62,780 bases of DNA from Halorubrum rutilum (GCF_024494565.1 NZ_JANHDN010000009.1:1-62780); one strand, 5' to 3'. Shown: positions 8,255 through 17,693, numbered from the stretch's first letter. Notes: a model not told the origin generated them from the letters alone. Numbers and translations: made by a program.

Positions 8255-8329
8255 GGCGCGGAACGGAGCGGGGCGGAGCAGTGCGGGGCGGAGCAGTGCG
8301 GGACGGAGCGAGGCGGGACGGAGCGGCGG
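8255..8329. repeat. 15-bp G-rich tandem repeat
   Basis: Four clear 15-base units (8270-8284, 8285-8299, 8300-8314, 8315-8329), of which two are identical: GGGGCGGAGCAGTGC. The others vary at two to five positions, and a weaker fifth unit lies at 8255-8269. The array fills the gap between the stop of the 95-residue gene (8330) and the start of the DUF302 gene (8205), both on the minus strand. It is probably slippage-prone spacer DNA. Confidence 0.75.
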
Positions 8330-8617
8330 CTACTCGGTCGCGACCGGGCCGCGACCGACGAGCTCCTCCACCTCGGCGACGAACTCGCTGCGACTCTCGA
8401 ACAGCGGCACCTCGGACGCCGCGAGGACCTCGTCGAGGTCGCGCGGCCCCTCCGGGCTTCGAACCGTAGCGTCACCCTCCTGGGCCACCACGTCGCTGCG
8501 CTTCGCGGGCCACGTGAGCCGGGACGCGACGCGGGCGATCGGCTCGCCCGCCACGTCCGGCCCCTCGCCGAGCTCGACGACCGGTTCGCTCTCCTCGCCC
8601 TCGTCGGTGTCGCTCAT
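8330..8617 (-). CDS. Small acidic haloarchaeal protein, probably DUF5789 family
   Basis: 95 residues from ATG 8617 (MSDTDEGEESEPVVELGEGP). The recognisable pattern is VELGEGPDVAGEPIARVASRLTWP, then a charged middle (AKRSDVVAQEGDATVRSPEGP), and a helical end LFESRSEFVAEVEELVGRGP. I recall this as the DUF5789 pattern of haloarchaea; its function is not known. Upstream frame extension to 8761 is basic and unlike the rest, so it was excluded. Confidence 0.7.
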   Translation of the reverse strand: MSDTDEGEESEPVVELGEGPDVAGEPIARVASRLTWPAKRSDVVAQEGDATVRSPEGPRDLDEVLAASEVPLFESRSEFVAEVEELVGRGPVATE

Positions 8618-8896
8618 GCCCCGCGGTTCCGCTCCGGCGACACTAATGGTTTCGATGCGGACCGGCCGCCCCCTCGTCCGGCGGCGCCTCTCGCACCCGA
8701 AATAATTCGGTGTTAGAATTATCCGATCCGACACGGATGTCCGACTGCGGCGTAGGCACACGATTCCCGTGTTTCCCCTCGGGCTCCGGTCTCCCGGTGT
8801 CGGAGCCCTCGCGCTCCCCCTCTCCCGTCGTTTTCGCGCCTCCGGTTCGCTCTTCGCGCGCGGAGCGCCTCGACTCGCGCCGTGCGGCGCCGACGG

Positions 8897-10021
8897 TCAC
8901 CGCCACCCGCGGTCGGTGTCGTTCAGCCGCTCCCGACCGTCGGCCGTGACGGCGACGAGGTCCTCGATCCGACAGCCGAACCGCCCGTCGAGGTAGACCC
9001 CCGGCTCGACCGAGACGACCGTCCCCGGCTCCAGCTCGCGGTCGTTGCCCGCGACGAGGTACGGCTCCTCGTGGACGTCGAGCCCCACCCCGTGGCCGGT
9101 CCGGTGGACGAACGCGTCGCCGTACCCCGCGGCCTCGATCACCTCCCGCGCGGCCCGGTCGACCGCCCCGGCCGCGACCCCCGGCTCGACCGCGTCGACC
9201 GCGGCGGCCTGCGCCTCCCGGACCGCCTCGTGGACGCGCTCGTACTCCGCCGGGGGGTCGCCGTCGAAGACGAGCGTGCGCGTCTGGTCGGAGGGGTAGC
9301 CGTCGACGCGCGTGCCGAAGTCGAGCACGACGGGCTCGCCCGCCCGGATCTCGCGGTCGCCGTGGCCGTGGTGCGGCTTCGCGCCGTTCGGACCGGACCC
9401 CACGATCGTCTCGAAGGCGACGCCCGTCCCGCCGTGCGCGGCCAGCCGGTCGGCGATCCGCTCGGCGAGCTCGCGCTCGGTCATCCCGACCGCGTCGGCG
9501 CCCAGGTCGCGGAGGTCGCGCACGGTCGCGTCCGCGGCGGCGGCCGCCTCGCGCAGCGCGGCCAGCTCGGCGTCGTCCTTGCGCGCCCGGAGGTCGGCGA
9601 GGGCCTCGCTGGCGAGCCCCCAGGTCGCGTCCGGCGCCGCCGCGCGGAGGTCCTGCGCGAACGTCGCCCACATCGTGTCGTCGACGAGGAGCCGTCCCCC
9701 GCGCAGGCCGCGGTCGGCGAGGAGGTCGCGGGCGGCCGCGACCGGGTCGTCGCCGTCGGCCCACGTCCGCACGTCGGCGACCGTCGTCTCCTCGCGCACT
9801 CGCGTCTCGTACAACTCCGGAACGAGGAGGGCGGGCGCGCCGTCTCCATCGTCTCCCGCCGCCGGCACCGCGAGCAGGAGGTGCCGCTCGCTCGGCTCCG
9901 CGTCGAACCCGGTGAGGTACCGGAGGTTCCGGCTCGGGAAGCAGACGAGCCCGTCGGCCTCGACCTCCCGGAGCCGCGCCGCCGCCCGGCCCCGTCGGTC
10001 GGCGTGAACGTCGTCGGTCAT
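8897..10021 (-). CDS. pepQ: M24-family Xaa-Pro dipeptidase/aminopeptidase
   Basis: 374 residues from ATG 10021. The minus-strand TATA-like ACTTATAAG (10045-10053) lies about 27 bases upstream, favouring this start over ATG 10030. An N-terminal creatinase-like domain (1-150) precedes the pita-bread catalytic domain. The five metal ligands are visible: two Asp in VLDFGTRVDGYPSDQTRT, His in HRTGHGVGLDVHEEPYL, Glu in SVEPGVYLDG and Glu in CRIEDLVAV. The expected activity is cleavage of X-Pro bonds in cytoplasmic peptide turnover. Neighbours suggest no dedicated pathway. Confidence 0.9.
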   Translation of the reverse strand: MTDDVHADRRGRAAARLREVEADGLVCFPSRNLRYLTGFDAEPSERHLLLAVPAAGDDGDGAPALLVPELYETRVREETTVADVRTWADGDDPVAAARDLLADRGLRGGRLLVDDTMWATFAQDLRAAAPDATWGLASEALADLRARKDDAELAALREAAAAADATVRDLRDLGADAVGMTERELAERIADRLAAHGGTGVAFETIVGSGPNGAKPHHGHGDREIRAGEPVVLDFGTRVDGYPSDQTRTLVFDGDPPAEYERVHEAVREAQAAAVDAVEPGVAAGAVDRAAREVIEAAGYGDAFVHRTGHGVGLDVHEEPYLVAGNDRELEPGTVVSVEPGVYLDGRFGCRIEDLVAVTADGRERLNDTDRGWR

Positions 10022-10042
10022 GGACGCCATCGGCGCGGCGGC

Positions 10043-10054
10043 CGCTTATAAGTA
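10043..10054 (-). promoter_or_regulatory. TATA-like box of the M24 peptidase gene
   Basis: CTTATAAG is centred about 27 bases before ATG 10021, the spacing expected for an archaeal leaderless promoter. Confidence 0.5.
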
Positions 10055-10117
10055 GGGACTCCTTGACGGCGCGGTAAGCTGCGCGTAACGATATACCTGG
10101 CCGCGCTACGGGAAGCC

Positions 10118-10270
10118 ATGAGCACCGAGAACGCGTCGACGTTCGACTGCCCCGAGTGCGCCGTGACCGCCCCGTCTGCGTCCGTCCCGTACGACGCCCT
10201 CGGCTACGCGGTCTGTCCGGTCTGCTCGCACGCGACGGGCCCGGACGGAGACCGATCGGACGGGGCCTGA
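10118..10270 (+). CDS. 50-residue zinc-finger micro-protein with two CxxC motifs
   Basis: ATG 10118, TGA 10268-10270. The protein has CPEC at residues 11-14 and CPVC at 33-36, with the second pair followed by SHATGPDGD. This is the layout of the zinc-finger micro-proteins characterised in Haloferax, several of which affect swarming or biofilm growth. The TATA-like GATATACC (about 10090-10097) lies 20-28 bases upstream, consistent with a leaderless transcript. The specific role of this member is unknown. Confidence 0.7.
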   Translation: MSTENASTFDCPECAVTAPSASVPYDALGYAVCPVCSHATGPDGDRSDGA

Positions 10271-10343
10271 TCCGCCGGCGCCGACCCGCCCCACGGCCCG
10301 CCCGAACCGGGTCGCTTTAGCCGCCGGGTCCGTCCTCTGTGGT

Positions 10344-10574
10344 ATGAGCTGGGCTCTGGGACGCGACGACGAGGCGATCACCGAGTGGGAGCGCGCCGAC
10401 GGCTACGCGACGGTCCGGGTCCGCGAGCGCGCCGACGGCGGGTTCGTCGTCCGGCTCGACGTGATGGAGCAGGCCGCCGACGCGTCGGCCTACGAGCGCG
10501 AGCGCTTCGCCGACCGCGAGGCCGCGCTCGACCGCGCCGCCGAGTGGCGCGAGGAGCGGGCGCTCGACGACTGA
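10344..10574 (+). CDS. Small acidic hypothetical protein (76 aa)
   Basis: MSWALGRDDEAITEWERADG at the start, then two predicted strands (YATVRVRERADGGFVVRLDV) and a charged amphipathic helix to the end (AADASAYERERFADREAALD). There is no cysteine and no membrane segment. The composition is typical of haloarchaeal cytoplasmic proteins. It follows the zinc micro-protein by 73 bases and converges on tiaS with a 6-base gap. I recognise it only as a conserved haloarchaeal type of unknown function. Confidence 0.65.
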   Translation: MSWALGRDDEAITEWERADGYATVRVRERADGGFVVRLDVMEQAADASAYERERFADREAALDRAAEWREERALDD

Positions 10575-10580
10575 GCCCGG

Positions 10581-12071
10581 TCACCGCTCGGGGTGGACCG
10601 GCGCGTCGAACCCGCCCCTGACGAGCGGCTTCGCGACGTGACGGCGGGCGCTCGGGGGGACCTCGTACCAGCCGGGCGCCAGCTCGCGGTCGAGCTCGCG
10701 GGCGACCTTCCCGGGCGCGGCGGCCCCGCAGTCGCGGCAGCGGTACCCCTGCCCCCGCCCCGCCGACGACATCGATCGCCCGCAGTCCGGACAGGTCGGC
10801 ACGGCCGGCTCGGTCCGCACGAGGTCCCGCACGGCGAACTTCTCCAGCTTGAGCGTCGCGGTCGGCTCCTCCGCGCTTCCCCCGTCCGGGTCGCGCCGCT
10901 CGTGCTCGCCGCACAGCGTCACCCGGTCGCCGGGTCGGAGGGCGCGCACGCGGTCGCGGAAGCGGCCGGTCGGCGCGAACGCGACGCACCGGAGGCGAAC
11001 CGCGTCGCCTCCGGTCGTCCCCGCGTCGCCCCCGGCCGCCCCCGCGTCGTCCCCGGCCGTCCCCGTGTCGGTCGCCGCCCCGGGCGGCGCGACGTCGACG
11101 TGGACGTGCCCCCCCCGCCTCGTCTCCGGGTCGCTCGCGACCGCGCCGGCGACCCGGTACCCCGCGCCGTCGCGGAGGTCGCCGATCCGCCCGGGCGCGA
11201 GGTGGGCGTCGGTGCCCTGGTTCGTGAGGAAGGTCGCGGCGCGCTCGACCGGCTCGCTCTCGATTGCTTCGGCGACCTCCCGACACGCCGCTGGGTCGTC
11301 GCCGCGGATCCCGTGGAGGATCGGGCCGGGAGCGTTCGGGACGCAGACCGCCTCGCCGGTCCCGCGGTCGACGGTGTCCCAGACGGTCGGATACCCCGCG
11401 TCGGCCGCGGCGAAGACGCTCTCGACGTCGACCTCGCGGGGCGTCCCGCAGCGGTCCAGCTCGCGGTACGAGATCCGCTCCGCCGTCCAGTCGTCGAACG
11501 CGGCCGGGGCGCCGACCGCCGCGAGCGCGCCGATCCGACCCCGACCGGCGACGGCCGACGCCTCCGTCTCTCCCCCGGTCCCGAACGCGGCGTGGCGGTA
11601 GCCGTGCGCCTCGGCGAGGTCGAGGGCCTCGTCGAGCGCGAGTCGACGCCGGAGCGCGCGCCGGGCGAAGTCGGCGACCGCGTCGGGAATTCTCGCCGCC
11701 GAGGTCGGCGGTGCGTCGCCGCCCTCCTCCGGGGTGCCCGTGAGAGCGCCCGGCGCGAACGGGTCCCCGGCGACGTCGACGTCGGCGACCACGAGGCCGG
11801 GCGAGGTCCGCGGGTCGTCGGCGGCGGCGAACTCCCGGACCGCCTCCGCGGCGAGGTCGAACGCCGCCCCGCCGTCGACGCCGGAGACGTGGACCGCGAC
11901 GGCGGCGTTCCCCCGCGTCTTGTGTCTCACGGCGGGGTTCAGCCGGACGAGGAACCGGCGGCGGACTCGCCCTCCGGCGGCTTCGAGCCGCTCCGCGAGC
12001 CGCGCGCCGACGTACGTCGTGCACATCCCCCGCTCGCGGGAGTCGGTATCGTCGACGGCGACGATGGGCAT
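10581..12071 (-). CDS. tiaS: tRNA(Ile2) 2-agmatinylcytidine synthetase TiaS
   Basis: 496 residues from ATG 12071 ([20 protein letters not shown]). TiaS attaches agmatine to C34 of tRNA-Ile(CAU) so that it reads AUA, an essential archaeal step. Visible features are the N-terminal [19 protein letters not shown], which starts the catalytic region, [14 protein letters not shown], and [16 protein letters not shown]-terminal OB-fold ([21 protein letters not shown]) is followed by a zinc ribbon (CPDCGRSM and CRDCGAA). A haloarchaeal oddity is an acidic Gly/Ala/Asp/Thr repeat inserted near residues 340-365, before the OB-fold. The long upstream frame to 12452 was rejected as a start. Confidence 0.9.
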   Translation of the reverse strand: MPIVAVDDTDSRERGMCTTYVGARLAERLEAAGGRVRRRFLVRLNPAVRHKTRGNAAVAVHVSGVDGGAAFDLAAEAVREFAAADDPRTSPGLVVADVDVAGDPFAPGALTGTPEEGGDAPPTSAARIPDAVADFARRALRRRLALDEALDLAEAHGYRHAAFGTGGETEASAVAGRGRIGALAAVGAPAAFDDWTAERISYRELDRCGTPREVDVESVFAAADAGYPTVWDTVDRGTGEAVCVPNAPGPILHGIRGDDPAACREVAEAIESEPVERAATFLTNQGTDAHLAPGRIGDLRDGAGYRVAGAVASDPETRRGGHVHVDVAPPGAATDTGTAGDDAGAAGGDAGTTGGDAVRLRCVAFAPTGRFRDRVRALRPGDRVTLCGEHERRDPDGGSAEEPTATLKLEKFAVRDLVRTEPAVPTCPDCGRSMSSAGRGQGYRCRDCGAAAPGKVARELDRELAPGWYEVPPSARRHVAKPLVRGGFDAPVHPER

Positions 12072-12271
12072 ACGCGCCCTTGTCCGCTCCCCGACAAACC
12101 GGTTTCGCCCGGCACGCCCTTTCGCCCGGTCGCCCCTCGTCCCCGCCCCTTTCGCCTCGCCCGCGCCGGCCGACCGGCGCCGAGTCGACCGTCGGTATTT
12201 AATCGCATCGCCGGGTATCTCCGGAAAACCGCAAGCGGGCGACGGCTTCGAGCGCGCGCAAAGTGACACAA

Positions 12272-12284
12272 CGCATATATACGG
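12272..12284 (+). promoter_or_regulatory. TATA-like box of the HTH regulator gene
   Basis: CATATATACG at 12274-12283 is about 26 bases before ATG 12304, as expected for a leaderless transcript. Confidence 0.6.
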
Positions 12285-12303
12285 CGAGCCGCTTACTTCG
12301 GGT

Positions 12304-13275
12304 ATGTCCCGGACTGCGCTGATCGAAAACGTCACCGCGATGCTGGAGGACGCGGGCTTCCTCGTCAGCGACCGGTGTGCGGTCCGGCCCAAGAGCTTCG
12401 ACGTGGCGGCCCGGCGCGACGAGGACCTGCTCCTCCTGAAGATCCTCGGCAACGTCGACGCGCTCGACGCGGAGACCGGCGCGGAGATGCGCCGGCTCGG
12501 CGAATACCTGCAGGCGACGCCGATGGTGATCGGGGTCCGAACCCGCGACGAGGAGCTGAAGCCCGGCGTCGTCTACTTCCGGCACGGCGTCCCGGTGATC
12601 AACCCCGACACGGGGTACGACCTGTTCGTCGAGGGGATGCCGCCGCTCATCTACGCGGCGCCCGGCGGGCTCTACGTGAGCCTCGACGGCGACCTCCTCG
12701 CCGACGAGCGCGAGGAGCGCGGCTGGTCGCTCGGCCGGCTCGCGACCGAGCTCGGCGTCTCCCGGCGCACCGTCTCGAAGTACGAGGACGGGATGAACGC
12801 CTCCATCGAGGTCGCGATCCAGCTGGAGGAGCTGTTCGACGAGCCGTTCTCCAGCCCGGTCGACGTGCTGGAGGGCGCGGACGAGGTGCGCGACGCGGAA
12901 CCGACCCCCTCGGCGCCGGACACCGACCCCGACGACGAGCACGTCCTCGGCGTGCTCACCAACGCCGGCTTCACGGTCCACCCGACCGCCCGCGCGCCGT
13001 TCAAGGCCGTCTCCGAGGACGACCAGCGCGCCGAGACGCGGGTGCTCACCGGCCACTCGGCGTTCACTCCCGCGGCGGAGAAGCGCGCGCGGATTATGTC
13101 CTCGATCGGCGAGGTCGCCCGCACGCGGTCCGTCTACTTCACCGAGGAGGAGGAGAAGCGCGAGTCGGTCGACGGCACCGCCCTCGTCTCCTGCGAGGAG
13201 CTCGCGGGCATCACCGACCCCGAGGAGATCCGCGAGCTCATCCGCGACCGCGCCGCGGCGCCGTCCGAGGCCTGA
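12304..13275 (+). CDS. HTH-type transcriptional regulator (archaeal XRE-containing family)
   Basis: 323 residues from ATG 12304; a strong TATA-like box upstream fixes the start. Residues 1-115 form an archaea-specific domain ([33 protein letters not shown]). An XRE-like helix-turn-helix follows at about 135-190 ([40 protein letters not shown]). The C-terminal third resembles the first domain again ([20 protein letters not shown]), as though the sensing fold were duplicated. This matches the conserved archaeal family annotated as putative HTH-type transcriptional regulatory protein. Target genes are unknown; it may regulate itself. Confidence 0.85.
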   Translation: MSRTALIENVTAMLEDAGFLVSDRCAVRPKSFDVAARRDEDLLLLKILGNVDALDAETGAEMRRLGEYLQATPMVIGVRTRDEELKPGVVYFRHGVPVINPDTGYDLFVEGMPPLIYAAPGGLYVSLDGDLLADEREERGWSLGRLATELGVSRRTVSKYEDGMNASIEVAIQLEELFDEPFSSPVDVLEGADEVRDAEPTPSAPDTDPDDEHVLGVLTNAGFTVHPTARAPFKAVSEDDQRAETRVLTGHSAFTPAAEKRARIMSSIGEVARTRSVYFTEEEEKRESVDGTALVSCEELAGITDPEEIRELIRDRAAAPSEA

Positions 13276-13329
13276 AGACCCGGGACGACGCTCCGCCGTC
13301 GGCGGCCGAAAACAACCGTCGGACGGACG

Positions 13330-14772
13330 TTATCGACCGAACAGCCGACTGAAGAAGCCGCCGCTCTCCGCCTCCTCGCCCTCGGACTCGTCGCCGCTCG
13401 CTGCCTCTCCCCCGCTCGCCGACTCGTCGCCACTCGCCGCCCCGTCGCCGCTCGCCGTCTCCTCGTCGCTTCCCGCTGTCCCCTCACCGCTCGCAGCGCC
13501 CCCGTTTCCGTCTCCGTCGCCCTCCGCGAGGACGGTGTTCATCGTCCCGGTGTCGTCGTCGCGGAACGGGACGCTCCCCGCGAGTTCGTCGTCGTCCGCC
13601 GGCGCGGCCTCCCCCGTCTCCCCCGGGGAGGACTCGTCGCCGGCGGCGTCCGAGTCGGTCGATTCCCCGCCGTCGGCCCCGTCGCCCTCGGACTCCGCGC
13701 CGTCGAACGCCCCCGCCTCGTCCGCCTCGTCCGCCTCGATCATCGCTTCGAGGTCGTCGCCGTCGACGCGCCCCTCGCCGACGGTCTCCGTCTCGCCGGG
13801 CGTCGCCGCGTCCCCCTCGGAGACGGGGTCCTCGTCGGCGACGATGATCTCCTCCTCGTCGCCCGGGTCGCTCAGCCCGCCGGACTCGGCGTCGGCGACG
13901 ATGATGTCCTCGTCGCCCCCGGCGTCCCGGTCCCGCCGCGCCCGCTCCTCGTCGTTCGCGTCGCCGTCGCTCGCATCGTCGTCTCCCTCACCGTCGTCCG
14001 ACTCGGCATCGTCCGCGTCGCCGCCGGAGTCACCGACGCCGTCGCCCTCGACCGCCGCGCCGGTCAGCGCCCGGGCGAGATCCCGGTAGGCCCGGGTCGC
14101 GGGCGCGTCCGGCGCGAACGTCGGGAGCGGGCGGTTCGCGGCCGCCGCCCGCACCACCGCGTCGTCCTCGGGGATCCGGCCGAGGACCGTCGCGTCGAGC
14201 ACGTCGGCGACGTCGTCGGGTCCCCCGGCGCCCGTCCCGTCGGGGTCGGCGTCCGGGTCGACGCGGGTGATCGCGGCGCCGGCGACCGCGCCCCCGAGCC
14301 GCTCGGCGAGCTGCCGGGTCTTCTCGGTGTCGCCGAGGGCGCTCCGCTCGGCGGTCGAGACGAGGAGGGTCTCGTCGGCGACCGCGAGCGGGAGGCTGGA
14401 GTCGTGCGAGAGCCCCGCGCCGGCGTCGACGAACACGTAGTCGGCGTCGTCGAAGGCCGCGACGACGTCGGCGAGCCCGGCGGGGTCCGCCGACGCGTAG
14501 GCGTCGAGGTCGGTCGCGCCGGGGACGACGCGGAGCCCCTCGGGGCCCTCGTGGACCGCGTCCAGCGGCTCGGCCTGCCCCGCGAGCACGTTGTGGAGCG
14601 TCGTCTCGCCGGGCGTCACGCCCAGCGCGCCCGCGAGGTTCGCCATGCCGATGTCGGCGTCGATCGCGACGACGTCGGCGCCGGCGCCCGCCAGGACCGT
14701 CGCCGTCGCCGCGGTCGTGGTGGTCTTCCCGACCCCACCCTTCGCCGACGCGACCGCATACACCGTTGCCAT
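13330..14772 (-). CDS. minD: MinD-family ATPase with long acidic C-terminal tail
   Basis: 480 residues from ATG 14772 (MATVYAVASAKGGVGKTTTT). The deviant Walker A KGGVGKTT is at residues 11-18, and the switch and Walker B regions are VVAIDADIGMANLAGALGV and YVFVDAGAGLSHDSSLP. The ATPase fold ends near residue 240. The next 240 residues are acidic low-complexity sequence with two repeats of a DEDIIVADAESG or DEEEIIVADEDP motif, ending ESGGFFSRLFGR, a short amphipathic end. Haloarchaeal MinD4, which positions archaella and chemosensory arrays, also has a C-terminal extension and, as I recall, lies near the ATP synthase genes in Haloferax. Orthology is therefore plausible but unproven. Confidence 0.85.
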   Translation of the reverse strand: MATVYAVASAKGGVGKTTTTAATATVLAGAGADVVAIDADIGMANLAGALGVTPGETTLHNVLAGQAEPLDAVHEGPEGLRVVPGATDLDAYASADPAGLADVVAAFDDADYVFVDAGAGLSHDSSLPLAVADETLLVSTAERSALGDTEKTRQLAERLGGAVAGAAITRVDPDADPDGTGAGGPDDVADVLDATVLGRIPEDDAVVRAAAANRPLPTFAPDAPATRAYRDLARALTGAAVEGDGVGDSGGDADDAESDDGEGDDDASDGDANDEERARRDRDAGGDEDIIVADAESGGLSDPGDEEEIIVADEDPVSEGDAATPGETETVGEGRVDGDDLEAMIEADEADEAGAFDGAESEGDGADGGESTDSDAAGDESSPGETGEAAPADDDELAGSVPFRDDDTGTMNTVLAEGDGDGNGGAASGEGTAGSDEETASGDGAASGDESASGGEAASGDESEGEEAESGGFFSRLFGR

Positions 14773-14793
14773 ACGGTGACGGTCCGGCGACTG

Positions 14794-14806
14794 GTACTTA
14801 AATGTG
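14794..14806 (-). promoter_or_regulatory. TATA-like box of minD
   Basis: On the minus strand, ACATTTAAGTACC lies about 27 bases before ATG 14772, consistent with a leaderless transcript. Confidence 0.55.
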
Positions 14807-14898
14807 GGCGGCGGGCGCCTGACCGGAGAGCGCTCGGTGCCGGGGATCCCCCTCGGATTCCCGGCGAGATCACCGGCGACGCCCGCCAACTTTCGCAA

Positions 14899-14912
14899 AC
14901 ACCTTATACGTC
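14899..14912 (+). promoter_or_regulatory. TATA-like box of the atp operon
   Basis: CACCTTATACGTC precedes ATG 14941 by about 32 bases. It is the only good TATA candidate before the first atp gene and would drive atpHI and probably the whole operon. Confidence 0.55.
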
Positions 14913-14940
14913 GCTTGTAGAGTTTCAGGCGATTAGTAGC

Positions 14941-15297
14941 ATGGCCAGACCAGAGGTGCTCGACCGGATCAAAGAGGCTGAACGGGAGGCGGACGAGATC
15001 ATCGCGGAGGCGGAATCGGACGCCGACGAGCGCCTCGCCGAGGCTCGAGAGCGCGCGGAGGCGATCCGCGAGGAGGCCGAGGAGGAGGCGGAGTCCGAGG
15101 CCGAGGAACGGCTCGAAGCGGCCCGCGAGGAGATCGAGGAACGCCGCCAGGAGATCCTCGAAGCGGGCCGGTCCGACCGCGACGAGCTCGAACGCGAGGC
15201 CCGCGAGCGCGTGGACGCGGCCGTCGACTACGGGGTCGAACGGTTCGAGGAAGCGGTGAGACAACAGGCCGAGGAGGCGGTGGATGCTCAGGCCTGA
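14941..15297 (+). CDS. atpH: A-type ATP synthase subunit H (peripheral stalk)
   Basis: 118 residues from ATG 14941 (MARPEVLDRIKEAEREADEI). It is almost entirely an Ala/Glu/Arg heptad coiled coil (for example AEAESDADERLAEARERAEA), which forms the right-handed peripheral stalk with AtpE and links the catalytic head to subunit I. It is the first gene of the operon and its 3' end overlaps atpI by 14 bases. The frame is open far upstream, but that sequence is antisense to minD. Confidence 0.92.
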   Translation: MARPEVLDRIKEAEREADEIIAEAESDADERLAEARERAEAIREEAEEEAESEAEERLEAAREEIEERRQEILEAGRSDRDELEREARERVDAAVDYGVERFEEAVRQQAEEAVDAQA

Positions 15298-17524
15298 GCG
15301 GATGAGCAAGGTGTCGGTGACGGGCTCGAAGCGCGTCATCGACGACGTCATCGAGGCGGCGTACGCCCACCACTCCCTGCACGTCACCGACTACGACGAG
15401 CGCTACGAGGGGTTCGCGCCCGGCGAGTCGCTCGACGGCGCCGAGGCGGTGAACGAGCGGCTCGTCACCGTCCGCTCGCTGGAGAGCGTCCTCGACGTCG
15501 AGGGCGACGAGGTCGACGCGGCCCGCGCCGTCGACGACGAGGCGCTCGAACGCGAGCTCGCCGACGTCCGCGAGCGCGTCAACGCGCTCAACGACCGACA
15601 GGACGAGCTCCGGGCCGAGATCCGCGACCGGGAGGAGGAGATCGACCGCATGGAGCCGTTCGCCGACCTCGGTATCGACCTCGACCTCCTGCGCGGCTAC
15701 GACTCGCTGGAGGTCGTCGTCGGCGAGGCCAAGCCCGAGGCCGTCGAGGCGGCGCTCGCCGACGCCGAGGGGATCGAGGCCGCCGAGGTGTTCGCCGGGA
15801 GGGGCGTCGTGGCGGCCTTCGCGAGGCCCGCCGACGGCGCCGAGGCCGGCGTCCTACAGGAGTCGCTCATCGGCGTCGACATCGCGCTGCTGGAGGTGCC
15901 CGAGGCCGACGCCACCCCGAGCGAGTACGTCGCGGAGCTGGAGCGCGAGCGCGAGGGGCTCCGCGCCGACCTCGACGAGGTCGAGGCTGAGCTCGCGGCG
16001 GTGAGAGAGGAGGCGGCCGGCTTCCTGCTCCGCGCCGAGGAGCAGCTCACCATCGAGGCCGAGAAGAAGGAGGCGCCGCTCTCGTTCGCGACCACCGAGA
16101 ACGCGTTCGTCGCCGAGGGGTGGATCCCCACGTCGGTCTACCCCGACTTCGAGGCGACCATCGCCGACGCCGTCGGCGACCACGCCGAGGTCGAGGAGCT
16201 CGAACGCGCCTCGTTCACGCCCGACGGCGACCACCACACCGAGGCGGTCGGCGGCGACTCCGGGGACGAGGGCGACGCCGCGGTCGCGACCGACGACGAG
16301 ACCGACGCCGCGGACGCGACCGTCGAGAAGGCGGCCGCCACCGACGGCGGCCACGCGACCCACGGCGACGACGACCCGCCGGTCGTCCAGGACAACGGGG
16401 ACGCGGCGGGCCCCTTCGAGCTGCTCGTCCAGGGGTTCGGGCGGCCGCAGTACACCGAGTTCGACCCGACGCTCCTCGTCTTCCTCACGTTCCCGCTGAT
16501 GTTCGGGTTTATGATCGGCGACGTCGGCTACGGCGTCCTCTACGCCGGGATCGGCGCCTTCCTCTACAACAGGTACGAGGGGGCGTTCCGCGAGCTCGGC
16601 GCCGTCGCGATGTGGGCCGGCGGCTTCACGATCCTGTTCGGGATCTACTTCGGGATCGACGTGTTCGGCTACCACGCCTACCAGCTGTTCGGCCTTCACT
16701 GGCCTGTAGACGGGAAGGGCCTCTCGCCGGCGGACATCGACTGGGCGCTGTCGTTCCTCGTCGTGAGCGTGCTATTCGGGCTCGTCCACCTGAACGTGGG
16801 ACACGCCCTCTCGTTCGTGAGCAACTACCAGCAGCACGACCTCAAGCACGCGCTGTACGAGGGCGGCTCGTGGCTGCTGATCCTCAACGGCGCGTGGGTC
16901 TGGATCTTCAGCCAGCACGTCCCCGGCCCGAAGCCCGACTTCCTCTTCGAGTCGTTCTCGATCCTCACCTTCGGGGCGGTGTCGTTCGGCGGCTTCCCGG
17001 TCGCGGTCGGCTACGCCGCCATCGCGGCCGTCCTCGCGGGGGTCGTCCTGCTCGCGATCGGTGAGCCCCCGGAGCTCGCGGAGGTGCTCTCGCCCATCGT
17101 CAACGTCATCTCGTACGCCCGGATCATGGCGGTGCTGCTCGCGAAGGGCGGGATGGCGCTCGCGGTGAACCTGCTCGCGTTCGGCGCGTACATCGACGGC
17201 GGCGGCGACGGGAGCTTCCACTTCATCTTCAGCGCCGACTACCTCGCCGAGGTGCGGAACACGGCCGACTACGAGCTCGTCTTCGCGGGGATGACGACCG
17301 CCTTCGACCCCGCCTCGATCGGGCTCGTCGGCGTCGTCGCGCTCGTCGCCGGCGTCGTCGTGGCCGTCGTCGGCCACGTCGTCGTCCTCCTGCTCGGCGT
17401 CACGTCCGCCGGCATCCAGGCGGTGCGCCTCGAATACGTGGAGTTCTTCGGGAACTTCTACGAGGGCGGCGGCGACAGCTACCTCCCGTTCGGCTACGAC
17501 CGGGAGTACACCACCGAGGAGTAG
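15284..17524 (+). CDS. atpI: A-type ATP synthase subunit I (membrane stator)
   Basis: 746 residues. It starts MLRPERMSKVSVTG, the usual haloarchaeal AtpI beginning; ATG 15302 is a weaker alternative. Residues 1-370 are the cytoplasmic arm with coiled coils, including an acidic Asp/Thr/His-rich loop near 310-370. The C-terminal half holds seven or eight helices beginning FDPTLLVFLTFPLMFGFMIG. The conserved SPIVNVISYARIMAVLLAKG in the late helices contains the arginine expected to face the c-ring proton path. It conducts ions with AtpK. Confidence 0.95.
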   Translation: MLRPERMSKVSVTGSKRVIDDVIEAAYAHHSLHVTDYDERYEGFAPGESLDGAEAVNERLVTVRSLESVLDVEGDEVDAARAVDDEALERELADVRERVNALNDRQDELRAEIRDREEEIDRMEPFADLGIDLDLLRGYDSLEVVVGEAKPEAVEAALADAEGIEAAEVFAGRGVVAAFARPADGAEAGVLQESLIGVDIALLEVPEADATPSEYVAELEREREGLRADLDEVEAELAAVREEAAGFLLRAEEQLTIEAEKKEAPLSFATTENAFVAEGWIPTSVYPDFEATIADAVGDHAEVEELERASFTPDGDHHTEAVGGDSGDEGDAAVATDDETDAADATVEKAAATDGGHATHGDDDPPVVQDNGDAAGPFELLVQGFGRPQYTEFDPTLLVFLTFPLMFGFMIGDVGYGVLYAGIGAFLYNRYEGAFRELGAVAMWAGGFTILFGIYFGIDVFGYHAYQLFGLHWPVDGKGLSPADIDWALSFLVVSVLFGLVHLNVGHALSFVSNYQQHDLKHALYEGGSWLLILNGAWVWIFSQHVPGPKPDFLFESFSILTFGAVSFGGFPVAVGYAAIAAVLAGVVLLAIGEPPELAEVLSPIVNVISYARIMAVLLAKGGMALAVNLLAFGAYIDGGGDGSFHFIFSADYLAEVRNTADYELVFAGMTTAFDPASIGLVGVVALVAGVVVAVVGHVVVLLLGVTSAGIQAVRLEYVEFFGNFYEGGGDSYLPFGYDREYTTEE

Positions 17525-17683
17525 GCGGTCCGGCGGCGACGTCCCGCCGGCCGTCCCGCTCGCTTCGGACCCGCGCTCGGCGCCCTCGGCCCGGCTCACA
17601 CCGGCCGCCGTCCGCGGGTCCGCGCCCGCTTTAGCCGCGTTTCCGTCCCCGACTGCGGCCGCTCTATTCGGTCGTTTTGGGAA

Positions 17684-17693
17684 GCTTTATGAC
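17684..17693 (+). promoter_or_regulatory. Possible internal promoter before atpK
   Basis: The 223-base gap before atpK is the largest inside the operon. GCTTTATGAC lies about 58 bases before the start and could give extra transcription of the c-ring subunit, which is needed in many copies. I see nothing else in the gap. Confidence 0.4.

Noticed and set aside
8618..8896. Gene in the gap between the 95-residue gene and the peptidase
   Set aside because: Short frames only; one AT-rich patch (8700-8725) may be a promoter or terminator, but it cannot be assigned.
13535..14089. Long Ser/Pro-rich ORF opposite minD
   Set aside because: Antisense shadow of the acidic MinD tail; Asp/Glu codons read as Ser/Val/Arg on the other strand.
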